Shown one piece after another: positions 9,806 to 18,633 of a stretch of DNA of 64,000 nt. Each line of letters starts with the position of its first letter. Positions within the stretch are counted from its first letter, which is position 1. The DNA comes from Bacillus rhizoplanae (GTDB taxonomy: Bacteria; Bacillota; Bacilli; Bacillales; Bacillaceae_G). Below the pieces are notes generated by a model. That model ran no database searches, was not told the DNA's origin, and saw nothing but the letters and a program-made list of their open reading frames with translations. Position numbers and translations under genes: made by a program. The stretch covers positions 120,600-184,599 of the forward strand of contig NZ_CAKJTI010000007.1 in assembly GCF_917563915.1 (NCBI RefSeq), read 5' to 3'.

Positions 9806-10897
9806 TTATTTTTCTTGTTTTGCCGCATATTCTGCTGCAATTTTATCAATTTCTTTTTTTAATTCTTCTACCATTGTTTCTTCTGGTACTTTACGTACAA
9901 TTTCGCCTTTACGGAAGAGTAGACCTTCTCCGCGTGCTCCGGCAATCCCGATATCAGCTTCACGTGCTTCACCAGGACCATTTACTGCGCAGCCAAGTAC
10001 CGCAACTTTAATCGGTGCTTTAATTTTTGAAATATACTCTTCTACTTCATTTGCGATGCTAATTAAGTCAATTTCAATACGTCCACAAGTTGGACAAGAG
10101 ATTAATGTAGCAGCGTTAGAAGCAAGGCCGAATGATTTTAATAGTTCACGTGCTACTTTTACTTCTTCAACTGGGTCTGCACTTAACGAAATACGTAGTG
10201 TGTTACCGATGCCTTTGCTTAAGATAGCTCCAAGACCAGCTGCACTTTTTACAGTTCCAGCAAATAAAGTTCCAGACTCTGTAATACCAAGGTGTAATGG
10301 GTAATCGAAAGCACGTGATGCTTTTTCGTATGCTTCAATTGCTAAGTTCACATCGGACGCTTTCATCGATACGATGATATCGTGAAAATCTAGATCCTCT
10401 AAAATTTTAATGTGATGCAATGCGCTTTCTACCATGCCATCCGCTGTTGGGTATCCATATTTTTCTAAAATGTGACGTTCTAATGAACCTGCATTTACAC
10501 CGATGCGAATTGGAATACCGCGTTCTTTTGCAGCATTTACAACTGCTTCAACTTTATGGCGGCGACCGATGTTTCCTGGGTTGATACGAACTTTATCAAT
10601 ACCGCCTTCAATTGCTTTTAATGCTAGGCGATAGTCAAAATGAATATCAGCAACAAGAGGGATATTAATTTGTTTTTTAATATCAGCAATTGCGTTTGCA
10701 GCGCGCTCATCTGGAACGGCTACACGGACAATTTGACAACCTGCTTCTTCTAAACGTTTAATTTCGGCAACTGTTGCTTCCACATCATGCGTTTTTGTTG
10801 TTGTCATACTTTGTATAATTAATTCATTATTACCGCCGATTGTTAAATTTCCAACTTTAACAGGACGTGTTTTTGTACGATGAGTTATTTCATTCAC
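9806..10897 (-). CDS. ispG: 4-hydroxy-3-methylbut-2-en-1-yl diphosphate synthase
   Basis: IspG (GcpE), the [4Fe-4S] enzyme that converts MEcPP to HMBPP in the MEP pathway. Cluster cysteines are in SCPTCGR and GCAVNGPGE, with the TIM-barrel motifs IQSMTTT and [12 protein letters not shown]. The open frame extends to 11029, but that extension is not family-like. A GTG at 10897 ([16 protein letters not shown]) preceded by AAGGAGAG gives 363 aa, the expected size. Confidence 0.95.
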   Translation of the reverse strand: MNEITHRTKTRPVKVGNLTIGGNNELIIQSMTTTKTHDVEATVAEIKRLEEAGCQIVRVAVPDERAANAIADIKKQINIPLVADIHFDYRLALKAIEGGIDKVRINPGNIGRRHKVEAVVNAAKERGIPIRIGVNAGSLERHILEKYGYPTADGMVESALHHIKILEDLDFHDIIVSMKASDVNLAIEAYEKASRAFDYPLHLGITESGTLFAGTVKSAAGLGAILSKGIGNTLRISLSADPVEEVKVARELLKSFGLASNAATLISCPTCGRIEIDLISIANEVEEYISKIKAPIKVAVLGCAVNGPGEAREADIGIAGARGEGLLFRKGEIVRKVPEETMVEELKKEIDKIAAEYAAKQEK

Positions 10898-11052
10898 GAA
10901 TAGATCGCTCTCCTTATAAAAGAAGTTTCTTATTTTGTAGACAAATACATTTATATTGTATGCATTATTTGTCTCGTGAAGCCAAATGTCTAGCTTCACT
11001 TTTTCTATTGTATCAGCGCTTTGCTGCAATTGACAAGAATTATGTGATACTA

Positions 11053-11394
11053 TTATGGATAGAGAGGGAATTTGTATTTTTTCCCAATTTGTAATTTTGC
11101 AGGAGATTCACTTTGGTTTAATCCTTTAAAATCTGTAACAACCTTTTCAATAGAAGGGATTTTTTTTTTGTTAATTTCCTCTGTAATGGATAGAACGGTA
11201 TCGCCTGTTTTTACTTCAATGATTTTATATTTTGTTGATGATATATTTTCTTTTTGGTCGTTCTTTGAAGCTTTAGCCGAAGTTTCTTTTGTTTTGGAAT
11301 ATGTATGAAGTAACGGTAAAGTGCCGATTGTCATATCGTAGTACAAGACGTAACCGAGAACAAGCAACAATAAGACACCACCAAGTCTTTTCAT
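11053..11394 (-). CDS. YqfZ-like LysM protein
   Basis: 113-aa protein with an N-terminal membrane anchor or signal segment ([18 protein letters not shown]), a charged linker and a C-terminal LysM-like domain beginning [13 protein letters not shown] and ending [10 protein letters not shown]. LysM domains bind peptidoglycan GlcNAc. It lies upstream of ispG on the same strand, as yqfZ does in B. subtilis. Probable cell-wall or spore protein; the exact role is unknown. Confidence 0.8.
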   Translation of the reverse strand: MKRLGGVLLLLVLGYVLYYDMTIGTLPLLHTYSKTKETSAKASKNDQKENISSTKYKIIEVKTGDTVLSITEEINKKKIPSIEKVVTDFKGLNQSESPAKLQIGKKYKFPLYP

Positions 11395-11432
11395 ATTTCT
11401 TCACTCCTTTGTAGAGAAATATATGCTTGTCC

Positions 11433-11461
11433 AAAAAAAAAATGCCTGGAAGGCATTTTTT
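11433..11461 (-). terminator. terminator after DUF1189 gene
   Basis: AAAAAATGCCT/AGGCATTTTTT stem with a 3-nt loop directly after the DUF1189 stop. The stem is symmetrical, so it could act on both strands. Confidence 0.85.
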
Positions 11462-12227
11462 ATAGTGAATTTTTTTCTTTTGGTTTTGGTACTTCTTTTA
11501 TTGTTAAATAAAGAACAATCAGAACAACGGTAATAAATAGAAACAACGAGCCTGGGACGTTAATGTTTAACAAATCCATTATCATAAAGAATATAGTTGG
11601 GATTGTATAGCTGTAGGCAGTTAATGTCCAAATTTGTTTGTACGATAGTTTACGCTGTCCGCTCATTGCAGAGCCGATAAATGCTAATAGCGTAACGCCA
11701 AGGAATGTAATGAAGAGCTGGAATAAGTAAATAAGTATTCCGATAACGAACATAGCAACTGGATATATGCTATCGACAAATGAAACTAATTCTTGAATAT
11801 CTTTCTTTTCAAAAGTCGTATTTCCTAAGTCACTATATGGAAATGATTGTGTTTTTTGTTCTGCTGTTGAAATCACTTTATCTTTTAAGATGAACACACC
11901 ATCTCGGTTGGGATATGCACTTGCATCCGTTGCATTTGGATCAAATACAAAAATAAAATCTGTGTCATCTTTTACAATGGGTTTGTCGATGTCTGCGTGA
12001 AGTTCGCCATTTTCAATTTTAAAATCAGGTACATCTTTTTCGATAGAATGATTAACCAGACTGATGCCATCTTGAATGAAACTTCCAAATAGAATCGTTT
12101 TTGGAACGGTAGCAAGTAAACATAGCAACATTATGTAAAGAATCGTTTTTCCAATTTTTTGAAAACGAAAAAGTGCCATCTCTTTTGGTGCATATAAACT
12201 TTTAAACAATTGCGTAAATATGGACAT
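11460..12227 (-). CDS. DUF1189 membrane protein (YqgB-like)
   Basis: 255-aa membrane protein. One TM segment (TILYIMLLCLLATVPKTILFG region) is followed by a ~100-residue external or soluble part (DVPDFKIENGELHADID...) and then about four TM segments at the C-terminus (VAMFVIGILIYLFQLFITFLG onward). This matches DUF1189 proteins in the yqgB position before sodA. Function is unknown. Confidence 0.75.
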   Translation of the reverse strand: MSIFTQLFKSLYAPKEMALFRFQKIGKTILYIMLLCLLATVPKTILFGSFIQDGISLVNHSIEKDVPDFKIENGELHADIDKPIVKDDTDFIFVFDPNATDASAYPNRDGVFILKDKVISTAEQKTQSFPYSDLGNTTFEKKDIQELVSFVDSIYPVAMFVIGILIYLFQLFITFLGVTLLAFIGSAMSGQRKLSYKQIWTLTAYSYTIPTIFFMIMDLLNINVPGSLFLFITVVLIVLYLTIKEVPKPKEKNSL

Positions 12228-12449
12228 GAATTCACTTCCTTCTTTTAAATATATTGATTTACCATCTCATTGTAACGTACGTTTCTAAAGAATCACAAGA
12301 TATATCATGTGTGATATGAAAATACAATTGACACATTTCTTTTTATTATGGTAAATTTATCTTACATTTTTATATATACTTATACATTCCATGGTAGTTT
12401 AGCTGACTAGAGCATACAGGATGCCTTAGTAGTTATTCGTATATATTGT
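12228..12449. other. intergenic, no gene apart from a tRNA remnant
   Basis: AT-rich spacer between the divergent DUF1189 gene and the tRNA. No ORF with a ribosome site was seen. It contains the tRNA-like fragment listed separately. Confidence 0.6.
12393..12425 (+). pseudogene. possible 5' half of a decayed tRNA gene
   Basis: The stretch GGTAGTTTAGCTGACTAGAG plus GCATACAGGATGCC resembles the acceptor 5' strand, D arm (TTAGCT...TAGAGCA) and start of the anticodon arm of a tRNA. No matching T arm or 3' acceptor follows before the intact tRNA at 12450. The D loop is shortened. Read as a degenerate tRNA relic, by eye only. Confidence 0.4.
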
Positions 12450-12523
12450 GGACCCTTAGCTCAGCTGGTTAGAGCAGACGGCTCATAACCGTCCGGTCGT
12501 AGGTTCGAGTCCTACAGGGTCCA
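12450..12523 (+). tRNA. tRNA with CAU anticodon (probably Ile2)
   Basis: 74-nt cloverleaf. Acceptor GGACCCT/AGGGTCC with discriminator A, D arm TAGCTCAGCTGGTTAGAGCA, anticodon stem GACGG/CCGTC with loop CTCATAA (anticodon CAT), and T arm with GGTTCGAGTCC. The 3' CCA is not encoded. A CAU anticodon can mean Met or the lysidine-modified Ile2. The body resembles the Bacillus tRNA-Ile(CAU) more than elongator Met, so Ile2 is preferred; many annotations would call it Met. Confidence 0.9.
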
Positions 12524-12556
12524 TACCCATTTCATATATTGATACATAACACATAG

Positions 12557-12583
12557 GCTTCCTTATAGAAGGAAGCTTTTTTT
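12557..12583 (+). terminator. tRNA terminator
   Basis: GCTTCCTT, loop ATAG, AAGGAAGC, then seven T, 33 nt after the tRNA. Confidence 0.92.
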
Positions 12584-12699
12584 ACAAAATGTATGAGCAT
12601 TTCGTTTGAAAAGAAATGGGAAATTTGCTACTTTAATGTTAGCGAGGCAATACGTTAAATTTGTTTTCAGCCCTATGTAATTAGGGTAAAATGAATTTG

Positions 12700-12725
12700 T
12701 ATGCCGAGTCATTATCGGCAAATAC
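12700..12725 (+). promoter_or_regulatory. hairpin in sodA 5' leader
   Basis: TGCCGA/TCGGCA stem around GTCATTA, 30 nt before the sodA ribosome site. It has no T run, so it may be an mRNA-stabilising leader hairpin rather than a terminator. Confidence 0.4.
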
Positions 12726-12747
12726 ATACAATGGGAGGAATATAACA

Positions 12748-13359
12748 ATGGCAAAACATGAATTACCAAATTTACCTTATGCGTATGATGCATTAGAACC
12801 TCATTTTGACAAAGAAACAATGAACATCCATCATACAAAACATCACAACACATACGTAACAAACTTAAATGCTGCATTAGAAGGACATGCGGAATTAGCA
12901 GAAAAAAGCATTGAAGAATTAGTTGCAAACTTAAACGAAGTGCCAGAGGCAATTCGCACAGCAGTACGCAATAACGGTGGTGGACATGCAAACCACTCTT
13001 TATTCTGGACAATCCTTTCTCCAAATGGCGGCGGACAACCAGTAGGTGAACTTGCAGGCGCAATTGAAGCAAAATTCGGCAGCTTTGATGCATTTAAAGA
13101 AGAGTTTGCAAAAGCAGGCGCAACTCGCTTCGGTTCTGGTTGGGCATGGCTTGTTGTAAACAATGGTGAATTAGAAGTAACAAGCACACCAAACCAAGAT
13201 ACTCCATTAATGGAAGGTAAAACTCCGATTTTAGGACTAGACGTTTGGGAGCATGCATACTACTTACATTACCAAAACCGTCGTCCTGACTACATCGGTG
13301 CATTCTGGAACGTTGTAGATTGGAACGCAGTTGAAAAACGTTACCAAGACGCAAAATAA
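12748..13359 (+). CDS. sodA: superoxide dismutase [Mn]
   Basis: 203-aa Mn/Fe superoxide dismutase. The four metal ligands H28, H83, D165 and H169 (DVWEHAYY) are present, and the [11 protein letters not shown] segment is typical of Mn enzymes. ATG 12748 is preceded by GGGAGGAA; the open frame runs upstream but without family similarity. It is a single gene with its own leader hairpin and strong terminator. Confidence 0.97.
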   Translation: MAKHELPNLPYAYDALEPHFDKETMNIHHTKHHNTYVTNLNAALEGHAELAEKSIEELVANLNEVPEAIRTAVRNNGGGHANHSLFWTILSPNGGGQPVGELAGAIEAKFGSFDAFKEEFAKAGATRFGSGWAWLVVNNGELEVTSTPNQDTPLMEGKTPILGLDVWEHAYYLHYQNRRPDYIGAFWNVVDWNAVEKRYQDAK

Positions 13360-13369
13360 TTATAATTGT

Positions 13370-13402
13370 AAAAGCTAGGAGATGTTTCTCCTAGCTTTTT
13401 TT
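13370..13402 (+). terminator. sodA terminator
   Basis: AAAAGCTAGGAGA/TCTCCTAGCTTTT stem with T run, just after sodA. Confidence 0.92.
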
Positions 13403-13412
13403 GTTTTCTCAC

Positions 13413-13610
13413 ACCGGTCCGATTGGTAGAGCTCCCATCAATGGAGAAAAACGCTCCATTGAAAGAAGTTTCACTATCCCCCGCTCAAACAGACAATAGG
13501 AGGACTTACAGGGAAGGAGAGAGCAAATCGCCTGTAAGAGCCCGATTGGTTCAACTAACCGTCAATGGAGAAAAACACTCCAGTGACGGAAGTTTCACTT
13601 TACCCCTTCT
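13413..13610 (+). repeat. bcr1-type repeat, partial plus fuller copy in tandem
   Basis: The first unit (to about 13480) has CCGATTGGT, a CAATGGAG/CTCCATTG hairpin and AAGTTTCACT. A second, longer unit follows, with CCCGCTCAAAC..., GTAAGAGCCCGATTGGTTC, AACTAACC and the end GACGGAAGTTTCACTTTA. The internal portion differs from the bcr1 copies at 44 kb, so this may be a related bcr subtype. Confidence 0.7.
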
Positions 13611-13669
13611 TCTTTACATAATTGTGTTCTTCTTTGGAAGACTAGAACATGAAGTAAAGGAGAGTTCAT

Positions 13670-14947
13670 ATGAAATGGAAACATTTAATTGGCGATGTTG
13701 AGGTGAATCGTGACTTAGTATTATTACTCATAATTGGCGGGTTATATGCGTTGGCTATTTCGTTGTCGAATACGTTTGTTAATATTTATTTATGGAAACA
13801 AACGAAGGACTTTGTGAATATTGGCCTTTATAATTTAGCAAGCGTTGTTTTACAACCACTGACATTTCTTGTTGCTGGAAAATTAGCGAAACGAGTAGAT
13901 CGTACGATTTTGCTCCGAATTGGTGTGACAACATTAGCTATTTTTTTTATTGTTGTATTACTAACAGGAACAAATGCTTCGCAGTATATTTTACTAATCG
14001 GCAGTTTACTTGGAATAGGATATGGATTTTACTGGCTCTCATTTAATTTATTAACATTTGAAATTACAGAGCCGGAGACACGTGATTTTTTTAACGGATT
14101 TCTCGGATTGCTTAGCTCATTTTCGGGCATGATTGGTCCAATTGCATCCGGATTTATCATTTCGCGTATGGAAAAGTGGAGTGGTTATACATTCGTTTTT
14201 TTTCTGTCTTTAACCTTATTTACTATTGCAGTTGTTGTCAGTTTTTTTCTTACAAAGCGTGAATGTGAAGGGCGTTATGAACTTGTTGAAGTAATGAAAG
14301 AGAGAAAGAATAATAAAAACTGGGGAAGAATTACACTTGCTCACTTTTTTCAAGGTTTGCGAGAAGGTACATTTATATTTGTTATTTCTGTATATGTGTA
14401 TTTGGCTTCTGGAAGCGAATTAGCGCTAGGAAAATATGGACTTGTGAATTCTGCTGTTTCTTTCATTTGCTACTATTTAGTAGCACGTGTATTGAAAAAA
14501 GAATGGAGAAAAAAAGCCATTTTACTCGGTGGAATCATTTTATATGCAGTTGTATTTTTAGTTGTCTTTCATGTTACGTATACGAAATTGCTCATTTATG
14601 CAGCTTGTATTGCTGTGGCGTATCCAATCCTGCTTGTTCCATACGGTTCGATGACATATGATATAATTGGTAGAGCCAAACAAGCAAAGGAGCGGCGAGT
14701 GGAATATATTGTTGTTCGTGAACTATGGTTAAACGGAGGAAGAATTTGTTCCGTGTTAAGCTTCTTACTAGCGGTTTCGTTATTTCCGGCAGAAAAAAGC
14801 TTGCCTGTTTTATTATTAATATTGGGTGCTGGACATTTACTCATCTATTTTGCAATTCGAAATGTCAAATACGATGATGAAAAAGTGCATTCTACAGCGT
14901 TAGAAGTTGTACAAACGACTCAAAATACAACCGAAGGAGAAGGTTAA
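13670..14947 (+). CDS. MFS transporter (YqgE-like)
   Basis: 425-aa major facilitator protein with about 12 TM segments and no clear signature for a particular substrate. It occupies the position of B. subtilis yqgE, between sodA and pbpA. ATG 13670 has AAAGGAG upstream. It is about 110 nt before pbpA with a GGACACCT/AGGTGTCC hairpin between (14998-15018) that lacks a good T run. Confidence 0.85.
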   Translation: MKWKHLIGDVEVNRDLVLLLIIGGLYALAISLSNTFVNIYLWKQTKDFVNIGLYNLASVVLQPLTFLVAGKLAKRVDRTILLRIGVTTLAIFFIVVLLTGTNASQYILLIGSLLGIGYGFYWLSFNLLTFEITEPETRDFFNGFLGLLSSFSGMIGPIASGFIISRMEKWSGYTFVFFLSLTLFTIAVVVSFFLTKRECEGRYELVEVMKERKNNKNWGRITLAHFFQGLREGTFIFVISVYVYLASGSELALGKYGLVNSAVSFICYYLVARVLKKEWRKKAILLGGIILYAVVFLVVFHVTYTKLLIYAACIAVAYPILLVPYGSMTYDIIGRAKQAKERRVEYIVVRELWLNGGRICSVLSFLLAVSLFPAEKSLPVLLLILGAGHLLIYFAIRNVKYDDEKVHSTALEVVQTTQNTTEGEG

Positions 14948-15055
14948 CTTCTGCCCTATTTTATGTTAAAATAATAAAACGTATATGACAGTAGCGAGGA
15001 CACCTGAAGAAGGTGTCCCTTTCCGCTTGCATAGCTGTTGGCAGAGGGGGTTCGT

Positions 15056-17173
15056 ATGAGCAAGAAAAAGAAAAAGAAGAAAGCCACGATTCCGTTTCGA
15101 TTAAATGTGTTGTTTTTTTGTGTGTTTTTACTGTTTTCGACAATTATTGTCCGCTTAGGAATGGTACAGATTGTACATGGTGAAGATTATAAAAATGAAG
15201 TAGATAGGAAGGAAAACTTAACGGTAAGTACCCCTGTTCCACGCGGAAAGATTTATGACAGGTATGGTCGTGCGGTTGTAGATAATACACCACTTCGAAC
15301 GATTACGTATACAAGAATGAAGGGGTCGAAACCTGAAGAACGTTTAGAAACCGCAAAACAACTTTCGAAACTGATTGATGTACCGACTGATAAGTTAACA
15401 GAACGAGATAAAAAAGATTATTGGATGCTGTTAAATCCAGAGCGAGCAAAAGCAAAAATTACGAAAAAAGATGAAGCGGATTTGAAAGCGAAAAAGATTG
15501 ACGATAAGCAACTGGCGCAGCGTCAACTCGACCGTATTACAGAAGCAGAATTAAATGAATTAACTCCACAGGATTTAGAAGTGTTAGCAATTAAGAGTAA
15601 AATGGATAGCGGTTATACAATGACGCCGCAAATTATTAAGAAAGATGCTACACCTGAAGAATATGCTGTAATTAGTGAGAACTTAGAAAAGTTGCCAGGG
15701 GTAGACACTACGGTTGATTGGGATCGTAACTATGCTTATGGTGATATGTTCCGTACTGTACTTGGCGGTGTAACGAGTTCTGATGAGGGATTACCGCGAG
15801 AGAATCTAGATTACTACTTAGTTCGTGATTATGATCGTAATGATCGCGTCGGAAAAAGTTATATTGAACAGCAATACGAAGACGTGTTACATGGTACAAA
15901 AGCAGAAGTGAAAAATATTACAGACTCAAAGGGTAATATTATTGAAACAGATTACGTATCTAAAGGAGAAAGTGGAAAGAATTTAACTCTGACTATTGAT
16001 ATGGAGCTGCAAAAGCAGGTTGAACAAATTATTGAGGAAGAAATGAAAAAAGCGAAAGCTTCAGGCGAAGCGGGCTATATGGACCGTGCGTTCGTTGTTA
16101 TGATGAATCCGAAAAACGGAGAAATTTTATCAATGGCTGGTAAACAATTTGTGAATGAAAATGGACAACCTACTATACAAGATTATGCACTTGGCACCAT
16201 GACGAGTTCATATGAAATGGGTTCAACTGTAAAAGGAGCAACTGTTTTGACAGGATATCAAACAGGAGCAATTCAACCGGGAGAAGTACTTGTTGATGAA
16301 CCAATCAAACTTAAAGGTACGCCGGTGAAAAAATCATGGAAAACAATGGGGCCAATTAATGATTTAACAGCCCTGCAACAATCTTCAAACGTATATATGT
16401 TTAAAACAGCGATGAAAATCGCAGGTGTAGATTATGTTCCAAATGGTACATTAAGTATTAAACCAAAGGACTTTGATACAATGCGTTATTACTATAGTCA
16501 ATTTGGTCTTGGAGTACCAACTGGAATAGATTTACCAAATGAAGTGTCTGGAGTAAAAGGACTGGAAGGAAAACCAGGGAACTTACTCGACTTAGCAATT
16601 GGACAGTATGACACATATACACCGCTTCAATTGGCGCAATATGTATCAACGATTGCGAACGGTGGTTATCGTATGAAGCCGCAGGTTGTAAAAGAAATTC
16701 GCAGGCCGACTTCCAAACCGGAAGATTTAGGTCCAGTAGTAGAATCGATGGAGCCGGTTGTTTTAAATCGGATAGATATGAAAGATGATTATATTAAGCG
16801 CGTCCAAGAGGGCTTTAAAATGGTAATGCAAACACAGAATGGAACAGGTCATTCTGCTTTTGCTAATGCGACATATGATCCGGCTGGAAAAACAGGAACG
16901 GCACAGGCAGCTTATGCTGGTCCAGATCAAAAAGAAGTAAGAGCACAGTTAGGTCAATCGCCAACTACGTATAATTTAACGATGGTTGGATATGCGCCGG
17001 CATCTGATCCGGAAATTGCATTTTCTGTTGTTGTTCCGTGGATGACCAATGATCACAATCCAATAAACAAAAATATTGCACGCCGAATTACGGACGCATA
17101 TTTCGATTTGAAAAAGCAAGAAACTAGCGGACAAGCTGGACAACCAGCAGATACTACGAAAACAAATCAATAA
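15056..17173 (+). CDS. pbpA: class B penicillin-binding protein (PbpA/PBP2A type)
   Basis: 705-aa transpeptidase of elongation-specific peptidoglycan synthesis. It has a very basic N-terminus (MSKKKKKKK), one TM segment (about residues 18-40), a dimerisation/pedestal domain, and a transpeptidase domain with STVK (~389), SSN (~443) and KTG (~612) active-site motifs. It ends in a short Q/T/G-rich tail. ATG 15056 has the ribosome site AGAGGGGG. The context (downstream of yqgE, before pst) matches B. subtilis pbpA. Confidence 0.93.
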   Translation: MSKKKKKKKATIPFRLNVLFFCVFLLFSTIIVRLGMVQIVHGEDYKNEVDRKENLTVSTPVPRGKIYDRYGRAVVDNTPLRTITYTRMKGSKPEERLETAKQLSKLIDVPTDKLTERDKKDYWMLLNPERAKAKITKKDEADLKAKKIDDKQLAQRQLDRITEAELNELTPQDLEVLAIKSKMDSGYTMTPQIIKKDATPEEYAVISENLEKLPGVDTTVDWDRNYAYGDMFRTVLGGVTSSDEGLPRENLDYYLVRDYDRNDRVGKSYIEQQYEDVLHGTKAEVKNITDSKGNIIETDYVSKGESGKNLTLTIDMELQKQVEQIIEEEMKKAKASGEAGYMDRAFVVMMNPKNGEILSMAGKQFVNENGQPTIQDYALGTMTSSYEMGSTVKGATVLTGYQTGAIQPGEVLVDEPIKLKGTPVKKSWKTMGPINDLTALQQSSNVYMFKTAMKIAGVDYVPNGTLSIKPKDFDTMRYYYSQFGLGVPTGIDLPNEVSGVKGLEGKPGNLLDLAIGQYDTYTPLQLAQYVSTIANGGYRMKPQVVKEIRRPTSKPEDLGPVVESMEPVVLNRIDMKDDYIKRVQEGFKMVMQTQNGTGHSAFANATYDPAGKTGTAQAAYAGPDQKEVRAQLGQSPTTYNLTMVGYAPASDPEIAFSVVVPWMTNDHNPINKNIARRITDAYFDLKKQETSGQAGQPADTTKTNQ

Positions 17174-17195
17174 GGATAAAAAATATGTGAGATTG

Positions 17196-17229
17196 GCACA
17201 CTATCTGTGAAGATAGTGTGCTTTTTTTT
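17196..17229 (+). terminator. pbpA terminator
   Basis: GCACACTATCT, loop GTGA, AGATAGTGTGC, eight T. Confidence 0.93.
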
Positions 17230-17312
17230 ATGTGTGCTGCATATAGTGATGACAGAAGTGTACAAGCTTATGGAATAAGGGTTGTGTTTTCGTAAATAAT
17301 GAATGAAATGGG

Positions 17313-17453
17313 ATTTATCCCGCATTAACGGGCAGTAAGACCCCCCACTGATGGAAGTTTCACTTTATCACGTTATTCGCAGACATTAAGACTCTCACCT
17401 CAATATTCAGAGAAAACAAAGAAGGTAGGAGGGGAAGCATTCACTGATGGAAG
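17313..17453 (+). repeat. two shortened bcr1 repeats in tandem
   Basis: The first (17313-17368) runs TTTATCCCGCATTAACGGGC...AGTAAGACC and jumps directly to CACTGATGGAAGTTTCACTTTAT. The second (17369-17453) has the CTCACCTCAATATTCAGAGAA arm, AAGAAGGTAGGAGGGG and ends ACTGATGGAAG. Each lacks a different internal part. Confidence 0.7.
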
Positions 17454-17466
17454 ATAGGCTGCAGAT

Positions 17467-17634
17467 GCATAATTACTTGTTCGTTAACGCATAGGAAATG
17501 TTGATATTTACGAAACTTTTACAAACTGTTAAAACCGAGTTAATAGTGCGGCATAATTGCTTGTTCGTTAACGTATAAAAAATGTTGATATTTACAAAAC
17601 TTTTACAAACTATTAAAACCGAGTTAATAGTTCG
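17467..17634 (+). repeat. 84-bp direct duplication carrying PhoP-box arrays
   Basis: Two adjacent 84-bp copies (17467-17550 and 17551-17634) with about ten substitutions between them. They lie directly upstream of pstS. Each contains an identical-phase four-box PhoP array (see separate entry). Confidence 0.92.
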
Positions 17635-17649
17635 GCATTATTCTTATAT
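17507..17649 (+). promoter_or_regulatory. pst promoter: two four-box PhoP arrays and -10
   Basis: TTTACG, TTTACA, TTAAAA, TTAATA start at 17507, 17518, 17529, 17540 (exact 11-bp period). The set recurs as TTTACA, TTTACA, TTAAAA, TTAATA at 17591, 17602, 17613, 17624. The PhoP~P consensus is TT(A/C/T)ACA repeats with 4-6 bp gaps. A -10-like TATTCT or TTATAT follows at 17639-17649, so the promoter-proximal array is placed as expected for activation during phosphate starvation. Confidence 0.8.
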
Positions 17650-17691
17650 GTGTACTTCTGTTATCAGAAGGCCCCTAGGAGGAAATATTAC

Positions 17692-18600
17692 GTGAAACGT
17701 AATAGAACATACACCATGGTTATATTATCAATATTTTTTTTATCTGCTCATACGTTACCTATTTCTGCTGCGAATATTGTAGGGGAAGTACAAATTGATG
17801 GATCTTCTACAATTTTTCCGATTATGGAAGCAGTAGCAGAAGAGTATACGAAAAGAGAACCCTCTGTAAAAATTTCCATTGGTATATCTGGAACAGGGGG
17901 AGGATTTCATCGTTTTGGAAAAGGCGAAGTGGATATGACGAATGCTTCTAGGCCAATGAAAAGAGAAGAAGAGAAACTTGCTAAGAAGCATCATATCACG
18001 TATACGCCACTTCAAATTGCTTATGATGGTCTTACACTTATTGTGAATCGTGAAAATACGTGGGCAGATAATCTTACAATAGAAGAATTACAAACAGTAT
18101 GGAGTGAAAGTGGCACAACGAAAAAATGGTCACAAATTCATCCGAAATGGCCGCAGGAAACGATACAATTTTACGCACCAGGGGTAGATTCTGGTACGTA
18201 CGATTATTTTCAAAATGTAGTGTTACAAAAAAAACTCATAACAAAAACAGTAACGTTATCCGAAGATGACAATGTTCTGATAAGAGGTGTTATGAGTAAT
18301 AAACACGCAATTGCATTTGTTGGATATGCATACTATGCCGCGAATCGTGATAAAGTAAAGGCCGTGAAAATTAACGGTATTGCCCCAGCGAAAGAAACAA
18401 TTCAATCCGGGGCATATAAGCCGTTGTCTAGGCCGCTCTATGTATATGTAAACAATTCTTCTATTCGAGCGAAAAAAAGCGTTGCGAATTATGTATCTTT
18501 TATGATGAAGCACGCAGGAGAGCTTGTAGAGGAGATTGGATATGTGAAGCTACCGCAATATAAATATAATCAACAGCTGCAAATGTTAACAGAAATATAA
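17692..18600 (+). CDS. pstS: phosphate ABC transporter substrate-binding protein
   Basis: 302-aa periplasmic-type phosphate-binding protein (PstS, PBP-like family 2). Phosphate-binding motifs are GSSTIFP and GISGTGGGF, then APGVDSGTYDYF. The N-terminus is a signal peptide (TMVILSIFFLSAHTLPISAAN), but it has no lipobox cysteine, which is unusual for a Gram-positive binding protein. The start is GTG 17692 after AGGAGGAAAT. First gene of pstSCAB-phoU under the PhoP arrays. Confidence 0.93.
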   Translation: MKRNRTYTMVILSIFFLSAHTLPISAANIVGEVQIDGSSTIFPIMEAVAEEYTKREPSVKISIGISGTGGGFHRFGKGEVDMTNASRPMKREEEKLAKKHHITYTPLQIAYDGLTLIVNRENTWADNLTIEELQTVWSESGTTKKWSQIHPKWPQETIQFYAPGVDSGTYDYFQNVVLQKKLITKTVTLSEDDNVLIRGVMSNKHAIAFVGYAYYAANRDKVKAVKINGIAPAKETIQSGAYKPLSRPLYVYVNNSSIRAKKSVANYVSFMMKHAGELVEEIGYVKLPQYKYNQQLQMLTEI

Positions 18601-18633
18601 AAATAATGTCAGGATGGAGAGGGGTTTTCATCT

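Noticed and set aside
14998-15018. GGACACCT/AGGTGTCC hairpin before pbpA as a terminator
   Set aside because: Followed by CTTTCCGC rather than a T run, so termination is not supported.
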